Positions 17,497 through 26,489 of a stretch of DNA of 64,000 bases are shown one piece after another. Source of the DNA: Massilibacteroides vaginae (lineage in GTDB: Bacteria; Bacteroidota; Bacteroidia; Bacteroidales; Tannerellaceae); assembly GCF_900178525.1 (NCBI RefSeq), contig NZ_FXDJ01000008.1:377001-441000 (forward strand), in the 5' to 3' direction. The notes under the pieces were generated by a model, which worked only from the letters and a program-made list of their open reading frames with translations, made no database searches and had not been told where the DNA came from. Position numbers and translations under genes: made by a program. The first letter of the stretch is position 1. The number at the start of each line of letters is the position of its first letter.

Positions 17497-18312
17497 TTAT
17501 TTATTCGTTTGACGTCGTTTCATGTCTTGCAATATCAAAAAAGAAGCAGGCTCAACAACATTACCGTGATCAAATCCGGATAATTCATGGAAAACAGCAG
17601 TTTGATTGCCTACAGCTAATAAAGCTTCATATAAAAAGCGATTCTCAACTGTTCGGCAAGCCATTTCTTTTTCAGTCTGACCGGCTACAATTAAAAAAGG
17701 AGCAGCTTCTTTTCTCACATGAGCTAAAGGAGCATAGTTATCAATCAAAGGAATGTCTGTTGAAAGATTGCGTTCTTGGCGAATCTGAAAATGAGTGATC
17801 GCTTGTCCGCTAACGGGATAATAAGCCTTGACCTGATCGGCATCTACCCCTTCAGCATTCAGATATTCTTTATCCAAACCAATCATCGAAGTAAGATACC
17901 CTCCAGCGGAATGTCCTCCTACATATATTTGAGAAGGATCACCTCCGTAATGTTCAATATTTTTTATAACCCATGCAACTGCTGCCGCGGCATCCTTAAT
18001 ATAGGCCGGATGTTGGGCTTTAGGGCTCAAACGGTAATTCGCGGAAACGATACAAATATCTTTGTCTTTCAATTCTTCGGGGAAATGCTTCTTATCTCCT
18101 CCGGTAAGTCCTCCCCCATGAAACCACACAAGTGTTTGAAAACCCTTCTTTGATACCGGAACATAAACATCAAGCACACAACGTTCACGGCTATATTCGT
18201 CTACTACATTTTCTTTATAGGGAATAGCCAACGAAACAGTATGATGTTGTGCGAGTAACGGACACAACTCAAATGTCAGAAATAAGCATAATAAAATTAT
18301 CGTTTTTTTCAT
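17497..18312 (-). CDS. secreted alpha/beta hydrolase (carbohydrate or feruloyl esterase-like)
   Basis: A 271-residue protein with a signal peptide (MKKTIILLCLFLTFELCPLL). It carries the HGGG oxyanion motif (LVWFHGGGLTGGDK), the GHSAGG nucleophile elbow and a late FDHGN histidine, as in BD-FAE-like carbohydrate esterases. Start 18312 is preferred over an upstream in-frame start at 18405 because a full promoter (TTG-N19-TAAATTTG) lies between them and because the signal peptide begins there. The natural ester substrate cannot be told from sequence. Confidence 0.85.
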   Translation of the reverse strand: MKKTIILLCLFLTFELCPLLAQHHTVSLAIPYKENVVDEYSRERCVLDVYVPVSKKGFQTLVWFHGGGLTGGDKKHFPEELKDKDICIVSANYRLSPKAQHPAYIKDAAAAVAWVIKNIEHYGGDPSQIYVGGHSAGGYLTSMIGLDKEYLNAEGVDADQVKAYYPVSGQAITHFQIRQERNLSTDIPLIDNYAPLAHVRKEAAPFLIVAGQTEKEMACRTVENRFLYEALLAVGNQTAVFHELSGFDHGNVVEPASFLILQDMKRRQTNK

Positions 18313-18336
18313 GGAATAGGTAATTGTTGCGAAAAA

Positions 18337-18366
18337 CAAATTTACGCAAAATTGTGGGACATACAA
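18337..18366 (-). promoter_or_regulatory. promoter of the esterase-cdd unit
   Basis: Minus strand: TTG (18364-18366), 19-base spacer, TAAATTTG (18337-18344). Full match to the Bacteroides consensus, 24 bases before the start codon. It overlaps the divergent promoter at 18352-18383. Confidence 0.75.
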
Positions 18367-18383
18367 TAAATCTACTATCTTCG
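18352..18383 (+). promoter_or_regulatory. promoter of the DUF2520-kdsC-maf operon
   Basis: TTG (18352-18354), 21-base spacer, TATCTTCG (18376-18383; one mismatch to TAnnTTTG), 24 bases before the ATG. A small dyad TACTA/TAGTA brackets the -7 box. Confidence 0.6.
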
Positions 18384-18407
18384 TAGTACTCAAAAGCTGA
18401 TTCAAAC

Positions 18408-19175
18408 ATGAATATTGTATTTATCGGAGCAGGTAATTTAGCGACATCGCTTGCGAATGAAATGTTCCGTCACAAACTACATATCAGTCAGGTTTATAGT
18501 CGGACGGAAGAGAGTGCTTCGCTGTTAGCAAATCAATTAGACTGCCCTTGGACTACCTCTACCGACGATATTATTACGGATGCCGACTGGTATATTTTCT
18601 CCGTCAAAGACGATGCCCTGGCTGAACTGATCTCCCGTTTAAAACCGAACAAAGGTCTTTGGCTCCATACGGCAGGGAGTATGCCGGCTGACATTTTCGA
18701 AGGCTATACGGATCGCTACGGCGTGATCTATCCCTTACAAACATTCAGCAAGAAACGCATTGTGGATTTCTCTAAAATCCCTTTCATTCTGGAAGCAAAT
18801 AATGCAGCAGACTTAGCACAGTTGAAAAGCACTTCCGCACTTCTCACGCAGGATATACGAGTACTAACCTCGGAAGAGCGAAAAACAATACATCTGGCTG
18901 CGGTATTTGCCTGCAATTTTGCCAATCACATGTGGAGCTTAGCCTGGAAACTTTTGGAGAACAAGCAGATTTCTCCCGAAATACTAATCCCGCTGATTGA
19001 AGAAACTGCAAGTAAAATACAGTATTTAACCCCGATGCAAGCTCAAACAGGTCCGGCCGTGCGATACGATAAAAATGTAATAGAAAAACACATGGATATG
19101 TTAGAACAGGAGGATATGAAAGCAATCTACGGGCTATTGAGTCAAAGTATTTACAAAACAAAAAACGAACAATAA
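18408..19175 (+). CDS. Rossmann-fold DUF2520 protein
   Basis: A 255-residue protein with an N-terminal NAD(P)-binding fold ([19 protein letters not shown], GxGxxA motif) and a helical C-terminal DUF2520 domain, similar in layout to pyrroline-5-carboxylate or ketopantoate reductases. The actual reaction is unknown. A ketopantoate reductase role is conceivable because panB, panC and panD occur in the window without panE, but nothing here proves it. It overlaps the next gene by one base (TAATG). Confidence 0.85.
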   Translation: MNIVFIGAGNLATSLANEMFRHKLHISQVYSRTEESASLLANQLDCPWTTSTDDIITDADWYIFSVKDDALAELISRLKPNKGLWLHTAGSMPADIFEGYTDRYGVIYPLQTFSKKRIVDFSKIPFILEANNAADLAQLKSTSALLTQDIRVLTSEERKTIHLAAVFACNFANHMWSLAWKLLENKQISPEILIPLIEETASKIQYLTPMQAQTGPAVRYDKNVIEKHMDMLEQEDMKAIYGLLSQSIYKTKNEQ

Positions 19176-19696
19176 TGAGCAGTATTAATTACGACTTAAA
19201 AAAGATAAAAGCATTTTTATTTGATGTTGACGGCGTATTGTCTAAAGACGTTGTCTCCCTCCACCCCAACGGAGAACCCATGCGAACGGTAAATATCAAA
19301 GACGGATACGCAATGCAATTGGCCGTTAAGCACGGATATCACGTTGGAATCATTACCGGAGGCAACACGGAAGCCGTAAAAGTGCGTTTCGACAGACTTG
19401 GCGTACAACATATCTATATGGCCAGTTCGGTAAAGAAGCACGATTTTCAGGACTTTCTCAACAAATCCGGATTATCTGCAGACGAAGTGATTTACGCCGG
19501 CGATGACATCCCCGACTATGAGGTAATGAAACGTGTGGGACTTTCTGTTGCTCCTGCTGACGCCGCACCCGAAATCAAAGCCATCGCCAAATATATATCC
19601 CACAAAGATGGTGGCGAAGGAATTGCCCGTGACGTGATTGAGCAAACCATGAAAGCACAGGGTAAATGGATGGGAGAAGAAGCTTTTGGATGGTAA
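19175..19696 (+). CDS. kdsC: KdsC-like HAD phosphatase (Kdo-8-phosphate phosphatase)
   Basis: A 173-residue cap-less HAD phosphatase: [16 protein letters not shown] (motif I), [11 protein letters not shown] (motif II), then KKHDFQDFL and [15 protein letters not shown] (motifs III/IV). Length and motifs match KdsC, which makes free Kdo for lipopolysaccharide. It is sandwiched between a DUF2520 gene and maf in a tight operon. Other small C0-type HAD activities are possible. Confidence 0.88.
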   Translation: MSSINYDLKKIKAFLFDVDGVLSKDVVSLHPNGEPMRTVNIKDGYAMQLAVKHGYHVGIITGGNTEAVKVRFDRLGVQHIYMASSVKKHDFQDFLNKSGLSADEVIYAGDDIPDYEVMKRVGLSVAPADAAPEIKAIAKYISHKDGGEGIARDVIEQTMKAQGKWMGEEAFGW

Positions 19697-19710
19697 AAAA
19701 AAGAGAGACG

Positions 19711-20292
19711 ATGCTTGACAATTTAAAAAAATACAACATAATATTAGGCTCTAATTCTCCGCGCAGAAAAATGCTGTTGGCCGGATTAGATATTGAATTT
19801 AAGGTGAAAACGATTCCGGATATTGACGAATCTTATCCGTCTACAATTCCATTTGAAGAAGTTCCCCTTTACATAGCCGGTAAAAAGGCTGAAGCTTTTC
19901 AAAAAGAAATGAGTGACGATGAATTGCTGATAACCGCAGACACTGTAGTGGTAACAGACAAAGAAATTCTGGGCAAACCCATAGATAAAACGGATGCGAA
20001 AAGAATACTTAATCTTTTATCCGGTCGCGAACACCACGTAATAACAGGCGTATATATCATAACAAAAGAGAAGTCAACAAAATTCTCAGTCCTGTCTACC
20101 GTTTCATTCGCGCAACTAACCCCCGAAGAAATAAATTATTACCTCGAAAAATACCATCCCTATGACAAAGCCGGTTCATACGGAATTCAGGAATGGATTG
20201 GCTATATAGCAGTAGAATCCATAAACGGTTCATTTTACAATGTAATGGGACTACCCGTACAAAGACTCTACCGCGAACTCCGGCAATTTTAA
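19711..20292 (+). CDS. maf: Maf-family nucleotide pyrophosphatase
   Basis: A 193-residue Maf protein that hydrolyses non-canonical or canonical nucleoside triphosphates (dTTP/UTP type) to limit misincorporation. Motifs: ILGSNSPRRKMLLAGL (N-terminal S-x-R-R), ITADTVVVTDKEILGKP (catalytic Asp) and DKAGSYGIQEW. Start 19711 is chosen over in-frame 19666 and 19690 because it follows an AAGAGAGACG purine stretch and gives the usual family length; the longer start would overlap the phosphatase gene. Confidence 0.92.
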   Translation: MLDNLKKYNIILGSNSPRRKMLLAGLDIEFKVKTIPDIDESYPSTIPFEEVPLYIAGKKAEAFQKEMSDDELLITADTVVVTDKEILGKPIDKTDAKRILNLLSGREHHVITGVYIITKEKSTKFSVLSTVSFAQLTPEEINYYLEKYHPYDKAGSYGIQEWIGYIAVESINGSFYNVMGLPVQRLYRELRQF

Positions 20293-20356
20293 AAAAACAA
20301 ACACAAGAAGCAACACAAAGCACATTTTCCCATACATTCCTTATATTTCTATCCGA

Positions 20357-20476
20357 ATAACCTTTATTTTCCTTTTTCCATAACTGTAGTAAAGTTTTTC
20401 TATATATATGGTAAAGTTTTTCTATATCTGTAGAAAGCTTTTTCTATATATATGGAAAAAGAAAAATATACTTTAT
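20357..20476 (-). repeat. 120-bp element of four 22-bp units, copy A
   Basis: Four 22-base units lie head to tail at 20378, 20400, 20422 and 20444, each of the form C-T-A-T-A-N5-G followed by an AAAGYTTTTT or similar A/T block. ATAACCT and ACTTTAT mark the outer edges. The same 120 bases, reversed, occur at 52363-52482 and align without gaps. Confidence 0.85.
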
Positions 20477-20572
20477 GCAGCAAGTTGTGTCCTTTATAGT
20501 TTCTGTTTTATTGTTTATTCTTTTTTTTAATTACTATGCTTTTGGTTTTCTAAGAGCGTGGTGGTTGGGGCT

Positions 20573-20580
20573 TACTTTTG
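20573..20580 (+). promoter_or_regulatory. candidate -7 box for the arabinan cluster
   Basis: TACTTTTG matches TAnnTTTG, 191 bases upstream of the start. The implied long leader could hold regulation, but no -33 TTG is well placed. Confidence 0.35.
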
Positions 20581-20771
20581 TGCAAAAAGTTATTTCCTGC
20601 TTTAAAGCATACAGCATTTAATTGGGGAACAAATTATTTGGTGTTAATTTTACACTCTGTTTTAATTACAGTCTCTTTTTCCTACTATTGCATGTTTTTT
20701 TATTGTGGGGAAAAGGGTTGTTAATAGCTATGCATGAAACAGAACAGCTATTAGTTTTAATTTTTACTTTT

Positions 20772-23360
20772 ATGAAAAACATACTATTATTAGCTTTTTC
20801 AGTGTTGATCTGCTTAGGGAAAGTGTCGGCTAATGAGCCCGATTCCGCCTATATTTTTGCTTATGCTACAGCCAAAAACAATCATACTAACGGACTTCAT
20901 TTTGCTTGGAGTATCGATAACAGGAACTGGCATGCTATTGGTTCTGAACACAGTTTCCTCAAATCTGATTACGGGAGATGGGGGTCACAAAAAAAGCTAT
21001 TCTCGCCTTTTCTTTTTCAATCTGCCGATGGAATGTGGCATTGCATTTGGAGTCTGAATGACACGGATGGTGCCTTTGCTCATGCTTCTTCTGCTGATCT
21101 GGTTTATTGGGGCCGACAGTCTTATCCTGTGGTTTTACCTGATAATAATGTTCTTGAGCCGGAAATTGCTTATGATCGGACAAGTCAGAATTATGTAATC
21201 AGCTGGATTAGCAATAAATCTGGTGATGACCGCTTTTATTCGGTTACGACAAAAGATTTTAAAAACTATTCGGAGCCAAAAAAAATAGCCGGAAAACCAA
21301 ATAACAAACAAGTTGCTTTGTTGAATGGAAACGAAGAAACAGGTACAATCCGGAAGGTTTCACGAGAGGTTGTTGATAAGCTTATCGACGCTCAAAAATT
21401 AACGGCATATAAATACGGGCAATGGGCCGAAAGGGCCTATTTAAATCCAAATGAATTGAAAGAGCCTGTTGATATTTCTATTCGGTGGATGCCGGAGAAG
21501 GAAAAATCTATCAGTGATATGTTGATCGGTATTTTCTTCGAAGATATCAATTATGCAGCGGATGGAGGGCTATACGCGGAATTAATACAAAACAGAGACT
21601 TTGAATATAATCCCGACGATAAGGAACGAAAAGATCCGAACTGGAATGGCTATAAAGCATGGGATGTTAGCGATAATACTATTTCATTCGTTATTGATTC
21701 TATATCTCCTATACATATTAATAATAAGAACTATGCGGCGTTGAATGTGAAAAATATTGGCTCCGGACTTATTAATGAGGGTTGGGATGGTATTGCGTTG
21801 AAACAGGGAGAAAAGTATGACTTTTCGGTGTTTGCCAGAAGTTCTGAGATGAAAAAAGGGAAAATAACTGTTCGTCTAATCGGAAAGAACGGAGAAGTGT
21901 ATGGAGAGGCATCTACAAAGGTAATAGCTAAAGATTGGAAAAAGTATGAAGTTGTAATTACTGCCGGACAAACGGTTCGTGATGCCCGGCTGGTCCTTCT
22001 TCCTCAACAAACCGGAAGAGTAGATCTGGATATGATTTCTTTGTTTCCGCAGAATACATTTAAAAGACGCAAAAATGGATTAAGAGAAGATCTGGCGCAA
22101 ACTCTTGCTGATATGAAGCCACGCTTTGTTCGCTTTCCGGGAGGTTGTGTGGCACACGGCGACGGTCTTAAGAATATATACCGATGGGAAAACACAATCG
22201 GAGAACCGGAGGAGCGCAAGCCACAACGCAATTTATGGGGATATCATCAAACAGCCGGATTAGGTTATTTTGAATACTTTCAGTTTTGCGAAGATATCGG
22301 AGCCGAACCTATTCCGGTGGTTGCCGCAGGAGTGCCTTGTCAGAATTCGGCTCATCATGGATGTGTTATTGGCGGACAGCAAGGGGGTATTCCTATGAAT
22401 GAGATGGCCGAATATGTTCAGTCTGTCCTCAACCTGATTGAATATGCCAATGGAGATGTGAAAACCGAATGGGGGAAAAAGAGGGCGAAAGCGGGTCATC
22501 CCAATCCTTTTAATCTGAAATATATCGGTGTTGGAAATGAGGATTTGATCACAGCTATTTTTGAGGAACGTTTTACCATGATATATAACGCCATCAAGGA
22601 AAAATATCCGGAAATTACCGTGATCGGTACTACCGGCCCCTTTTGTGAGGGAACGGACTATGTGGAAGGATGGGATTTAGCAACCAAATTAACTATTCCT
22701 ATGGTAGATGAGCATTATTATCAATCGCCGGGTTGGTTTCTGAACAACCAGGATTATTACGACAGATATGACCGTACAAAATCCAAAGTATATTTAGGAG
22801 AATATGCCGCTCATATCCCGGGAAGACACAATAACATTGAAACGGCATTGTGCGAAGCGTTGCACATGGCAAACGTAGAAAGAAACGGAGATATCGTAAC
22901 GATGACATCCTATGCTCCTTTATTGGCAAAAGAAGGCTATACACAATGGAATCCTGATTTGATTTATTTTAACAACACTGAGGTAAAACCAACAGTTGGA
23001 TATTACGTACAGAAGTTATACGGACAGCATGCCGGCGATGCGTATATTCCTGCTTCTACCCATATTTCTGATGGTCGGGCAGAAATAACTAAACGTATTG
23101 CCTCTTCTATTGTTCGTGACAATACAACCGGAGATGTTATAATCAAATTGGTTAATATCCTTCCTGTTCACGTTAAAACAAAGCTGGATTTGTCCGGAAT
23201 AACCATCGCTGACAAATCTGCCCGGTTAGAAACACTTAAAGGAACGCTTGATGATAAAGACGTTGTGGTAAAAGAAGATAGGATTGAAGTAGATTCTATT
23301 TTTGATTATCAGATGCCGCCCCACTCTTTTTCCGTCATACGAATTAAAACACATAAATAA
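20772..23360 (+). CDS. GH43-like module fused to a GH51 alpha-L-arabinofuranosidase
   Basis: An 862-residue secreted protein. Signal peptide MKNILLLAFSVLICLG, then residues about 22-200 resembling part of a GH43 five-blade propeller (SPFLFQSADGMWHCIWSLND, HASSADLVYWGRQSYPV), then a carbohydrate-binding jellyroll (about 310-460) and a GH51 catalytic barrel with acid/base Glu in YIGVGNEDL and nucleophile in YLGEYAAHIPG. It should cleave alpha-L-arabinofuranosyl side chains or arabino-oligosaccharides. The GH43 portion is too short for an active propeller and lacks the usual RDP aspartate. Start 20772 is chosen for the signal peptide. The GH43 gene follows after 12 bases. Confidence 0.88.
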   Translation: MKNILLLAFSVLICLGKVSANEPDSAYIFAYATAKNNHTNGLHFAWSIDNRNWHAIGSEHSFLKSDYGRWGSQKKLFSPFLFQSADGMWHCIWSLNDTDGAFAHASSADLVYWGRQSYPVVLPDNNVLEPEIAYDRTSQNYVISWISNKSGDDRFYSVTTKDFKNYSEPKKIAGKPNNKQVALLNGNEETGTIRKVSREVVDKLIDAQKLTAYKYGQWAERAYLNPNELKEPVDISIRWMPEKEKSISDMLIGIFFEDINYAADGGLYAELIQNRDFEYNPDDKERKDPNWNGYKAWDVSDNTISFVIDSISPIHINNKNYAALNVKNIGSGLINEGWDGIALKQGEKYDFSVFARSSEMKKGKITVRLIGKNGEVYGEASTKVIAKDWKKYEVVITAGQTVRDARLVLLPQQTGRVDLDMISLFPQNTFKRRKNGLREDLAQTLADMKPRFVRFPGGCVAHGDGLKNIYRWENTIGEPEERKPQRNLWGYHQTAGLGYFEYFQFCEDIGAEPIPVVAAGVPCQNSAHHGCVIGGQQGGIPMNEMAEYVQSVLNLIEYANGDVKTEWGKKRAKAGHPNPFNLKYIGVGNEDLITAIFEERFTMIYNAIKEKYPEITVIGTTGPFCEGTDYVEGWDLATKLTIPMVDEHYYQSPGWFLNNQDYYDRYDRTKSKVYLGEYAAHIPGRHNNIETALCEALHMANVERNGDIVTMTSYAPLLAKEGYTQWNPDLIYFNNTEVKPTVGYYVQKLYGQHAGDAYIPASTHISDGRAEITKRIASSIVRDNTTGDVIIKLVNILPVHVKTKLDLSGITIADKSARLETLKGTLDDKDVVVKEDRIEVDSIFDYQMPPHSFSVIRIKTHK

Positions 23361-23372
23361 TACCCTGTCGCA

Positions 23373-24398
23373 GTGATGAAAATAAAATGGATACTGATTT
23401 ATTTATTGACCTTTATCGTTCTCGATTTGGGAGCACAAGGCAATAAATCCGGACCTGCTGAGAAAGATTTCGCAGGTTACTTGTTTGCTTATTTCAAAGG
23501 CAATGAAGTTAAAGACGAGGCTGTATGCTACGCTATCAGCAAAGATGGTTATACTTATTTATCCTTGAACAATAACAACCCTGTTCTTGACTCTAAGCTG
23601 ATTAGTTCTACCGGTGGTGTACGAGATCCGCATATACTACGCAGTGAAGATGGAAAAACCTTTTATATGGTAGTAACTGACATGACTTCCTCAAAAGGTT
23701 GGGATTCAAACCGTGCGATGGTTTTATTAAAGTCGAACGATTTAGTCAACTGGACTTCATCTGTTATAAATATTCAACAAAGATATGCTGGGCAGGAAGA
23801 CTTAAAACGGGTATGGGCACCACAAACCATTTTTGACCCTGAGGCAGGAAAATACATGGTTTATTGGTCAATGAAGCATGGAGACGGCCAGGATATTATC
23901 TATTATGCCTATGCAAATGATGATTTCACCGACCTGATTAGTGAACCTGCAGTTTTATTTATGCCTAAAAATGGCAAGTCTTGCATTGACGGAGATATTA
24001 TTAATAAAAACGGGCTTTACTACATGTTTTACAAAACAGAAGGTCATGGCAACGGCATCCGTTTAGCAATAACCGATGCTCTTTCTTCCGGTAAATGGAT
24101 AGAACAACCGGGCTATAAACAACAAACTAAAGACGCTGTGGAAGGTTCATGTGTATTCAAATTAGCAAACCAAGATACCTACATCTTAATGTATGATGTT
24201 TATATGAAAGGTAAATACCAGTTTTGCGAAAGTAAAGATCTGGATGTATTCCATGTGGTAGATAAGGAGATTTCGATGAACTTTCATCCTCGCCATGGTA
24301 CTGTAGTTCCTGTTACCCATAAAGAGTTGAAAGCATTAACCGACAAATGGGGTATCCCGCAAGGATTTAAGATGCCGGAAGAAAAAAACGTTTATTGA
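23373..24398 (+). CDS. secreted GH43 arabinosidase-like protein
   Basis: A 341-residue five-blade propeller with signal peptide MMKIKWILIYLLTFIVLDLG. GH43 residues visible: GGVRDPHILRSEDG (general base Asp), WAPQTIFDPEAGKYMVYWS, CIDGDIINKNGLYYMFYK and DAVEGSCVFKL (general acid Glu). It likely attacks arabinan or arabinose-containing side chains; exo or endo action cannot be decided. Tightly follows the GH43-like::GH51 fusion and is 120 bases before a second GH51. Confidence 0.85.
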   Translation: MMKIKWILIYLLTFIVLDLGAQGNKSGPAEKDFAGYLFAYFKGNEVKDEAVCYAISKDGYTYLSLNNNNPVLDSKLISSTGGVRDPHILRSEDGKTFYMVVTDMTSSKGWDSNRAMVLLKSNDLVNWTSSVINIQQRYAGQEDLKRVWAPQTIFDPEAGKYMVYWSMKHGDGQDIIYYAYANDDFTDLISEPAVLFMPKNGKSCIDGDIINKNGLYYMFYKTEGHGNGIRLAITDALSSGKWIEQPGYKQQTKDAVEGSCVFKLANQDTYILMYDVYMKGKYQFCESKDLDVFHVVDKEISMNFHPRHGTVVPVTHKELKALTDKWGIPQGFKMPEEKNVY

Positions 24399-24518
24399 CA
24401 AAACATTATGCGGCTCCTGAAATAGTATATGCTGAAAGTTTGTATTGATAAGATGGGATTTAATGCAGATGATTCAATAAAACAGATAAAATAATAGATA
24501 AATAATAAATTTAACACC

Positions 24519-26489
24519 ATGAATAAACGAGTAAAAACCTTAGTATTGCTGTTCGCGTTGTCGATTATTTCTTTTCAGCATGCTTTCAGTCAGAATTATG
24601 AGTTTGTATTAGATGCAAAAAAGAAAGGCGCGGTTGTACAGTCTACCATGTATGGTCTTTTTATTGAAGACATTAATTTTGCCGCTGACGGAGGACTATA
24701 TGCGGAGTTGGTAAAAAACCGATCTTTTGATTTTCCGCAAAGTTTAATGGGATGGAATACGTTCGGTAAAGTGGATGTTAAAAATAATCAGCCTTTATTT
24801 AACCGCAATCCAAATTACTTAGTTTTAAGTCATTCAGGACACGCACATAAGCATACCGGGATAGAAAATGAAGGCTATAGAGGGATGGGATTTCAAAAAG
24901 ATGCTTCCTATCGCTTCTCGGTGTGGGCCAAATCTCTTGATACGGAAAATCAGAAACTACGAATTGAATTTATCAACTCAAAAAACGATATAATTGCATC
25001 AGCCGAATTGTCTGTTGATTCTCGTGACTGGAAGAAATACCAGGTTTCTTTGACTTCCTCGGCAACTGAATACAAAGGGCGTCTGCGTGTTTTTCTTGCA
25101 TCAAAAGGAAGTGTTGCCGTTGAACATGTTTCTCTTTTCCCGGCAGAAACCTACAAGGGTAGAGAAAACGGATTAAGGAAAGATCTTGCAGAAGCGTTGA
25201 ATGATGTAAATCCGGGGGTATTCCGTTTCCCAGGAGGTTGTATTGTGGAAGGAACTGATCTGGAAACACGCTACGACTGGAAAAAAAGCATTGGCCCGGT
25301 AGAGAACAGACCTGTAAATGAAAATCGTTGGCATTACACATTCGCCAATCGCTTTTTCCCTGATTATTATCAGAGCTACGGACTTGGATTCTATGAATAC
25401 TTTTTACTATCGGAAGACATGGGTGCAGAACCTCTTCCTATTGTAAACGTAGGACTTGCCTGTCAGTATCAGAACGAATGCTGTCAGGCCCATGTTCCTG
25501 TAGGAGAGTTGGATGCTTATGTACAGGATGCTTTAGATTTGATTGAGTTTGCCAACGGAGATATAAATACAACATGGGGAAAAGTGCGCGCTGAGATGGG
25601 ACATGCAGCACCTTTCAATCTAAAATTCATAGGAGTTGGAAATGAACAGTGGGGAGAAGAATATGTAGAACGTCTGGCAGTGTTTACGAAAGCTATTCGC
25701 ACGAAATATCCTGAAATGAAAATTATCGGTAGTTCAGGTCCATTGGCTGATGGTGAACAATTCAATTTTTTATGGCCTGAAATGAAAAAACTGAAAGTAG
25801 ATTTAGTTGATGAGCATTACTATAAAGATCCGGAATGGTTTAAGAATAGTGCAACCCGTTATGATAAATATGACCGTAAAGGGCCTGCTGTATTTGCCGG
25901 CGAGTACGCCTGTCATGATCACGCATCCGGAAAAGACAACAATTTTCTGTCAGCACTTTATGAAGCTGCTTTTATGACCGGCTTAGAGCGTAATGCGGAT
26001 ATTGTACACATGTGTACCTACGCGCCCTTATTAGCTCACGTTGACGCTTGGCAATGGAAACCGGACATGATTTGGTTTGATAATTTATCCATCGTTAAGA
26101 CTCCGAATTATTACGTTCAGCAATTATTTGCTAAAAACAAAGGCACCAATGTTCTATCGCTAACGATGAATAAGCAACCGATTGCCGGAGATAATGGTTT
26201 ATATGCTTCAGCCGTTTATGACAAAATGGAGAAATGTTACATTGTTAAGATCATAAACATCAATAATGGAAAAATTAATGTTGACGTAGCGCTTAACGGT
26301 CTGCCTAAAGACAAAAAGCTGACAGTTTCAAACTCATTCATGTTGCAGTGCGATAATTTAAAGCTTACAAACTCATTGGAAAACCCGAACAATATCACTC
26401 CGAAACCGGCAAGTGCTGTTATGAATAATAACAAATTGTCGGTAGAGATGTCCGGATATACCTTCGGATTATATAAGTTGTATGAATAA
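24519..26489 (+). CDS. GH51 alpha-L-arabinofuranosidase
   Basis: A 656-residue secreted enzyme (signal MNKRVKTLVLLFALSIISF). Layout: an N-terminal GLYAELVKNRSFDFP segment, a CBM-like jellyroll (about 90-200), a (beta/alpha)8 barrel with acid/base in FIGVGNEQWGEEY and nucleophile in VFAGEYACHDH, and a C-terminal beta domain. It releases terminal alpha-L-arabinofuranose. The stop overlaps the GH106 start by eight bases, so the two are coupled. Closely related in plan to the GH51 part of the first gene, suggesting complementary linkage preferences. Confidence 0.92.
   Translation: MNKRVKTLVLLFALSIISFQHAFSQNYEFVLDAKKKGAVVQSTMYGLFIEDINFAADGGLYAELVKNRSFDFPQSLMGWNTFGKVDVKNNQPLFNRNPNYLVLSHSGHAHKHTGIENEGYRGMGFQKDASYRFSVWAKSLDTENQKLRIEFINSKNDIIASAELSVDSRDWKKYQVSLTSSATEYKGRLRVFLASKGSVAVEHVSLFPAETYKGRENGLRKDLAEALNDVNPGVFRFPGGCIVEGTDLETRYDWKKSIGPVENRPVNENRWHYTFANRFFPDYYQSYGLGFYEYFLLSEDMGAEPLPIVNVGLACQYQNECCQAHVPVGELDAYVQDALDLIEFANGDINTTWGKVRAEMGHAAPFNLKFIGVGNEQWGEEYVERLAVFTKAIRTKYPEMKIIGSSGPLADGEQFNFLWPEMKKLKVDLVDEHYYKDPEWFKNSATRYDKYDRKGPAVFAGEYACHDHASGKDNNFLSALYEAAFMTGLERNADIVHMCTYAPLLAHVDAWQWKPDMIWFDNLSIVKTPNYYVQQLFAKNKGTNVLSLTMNKQPIAGDNGLYASAVYDKMEKCYIVKIININNGKINVDVALNGLPKDKKLTVSNSFMLQCDNLKLTNSLENPNNITPKPASAVMNNNKLSVEMSGYTFGLYKLYE

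Larger units (their letters stand above)
20293..20771. other. 479-base intergenic region
   Basis: Between maf and the first arabinan glycosidase. It holds the 120-bp palindromic repeat (20357-20476) and a candidate -7 box (20573-20580). The last 150 bases are open in one frame but look like leader sequence, not protein. Confidence 0.7.

Noticed and set aside
18313-18405. N-terminal extension of the esterase
   Set aside because: The promoter lies within it, and the signal peptide begins at 18312.
20378-20465. CRISPR array from the 22-base periodic units
   Set aside because: Units are contiguous without unique spacers, only four in number, and no cas genes are present.
20622-20771. N-terminal extension of the first GH51 protein
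   Set aside because: Leader-like sequence; a clear signal peptide begins at 20772.
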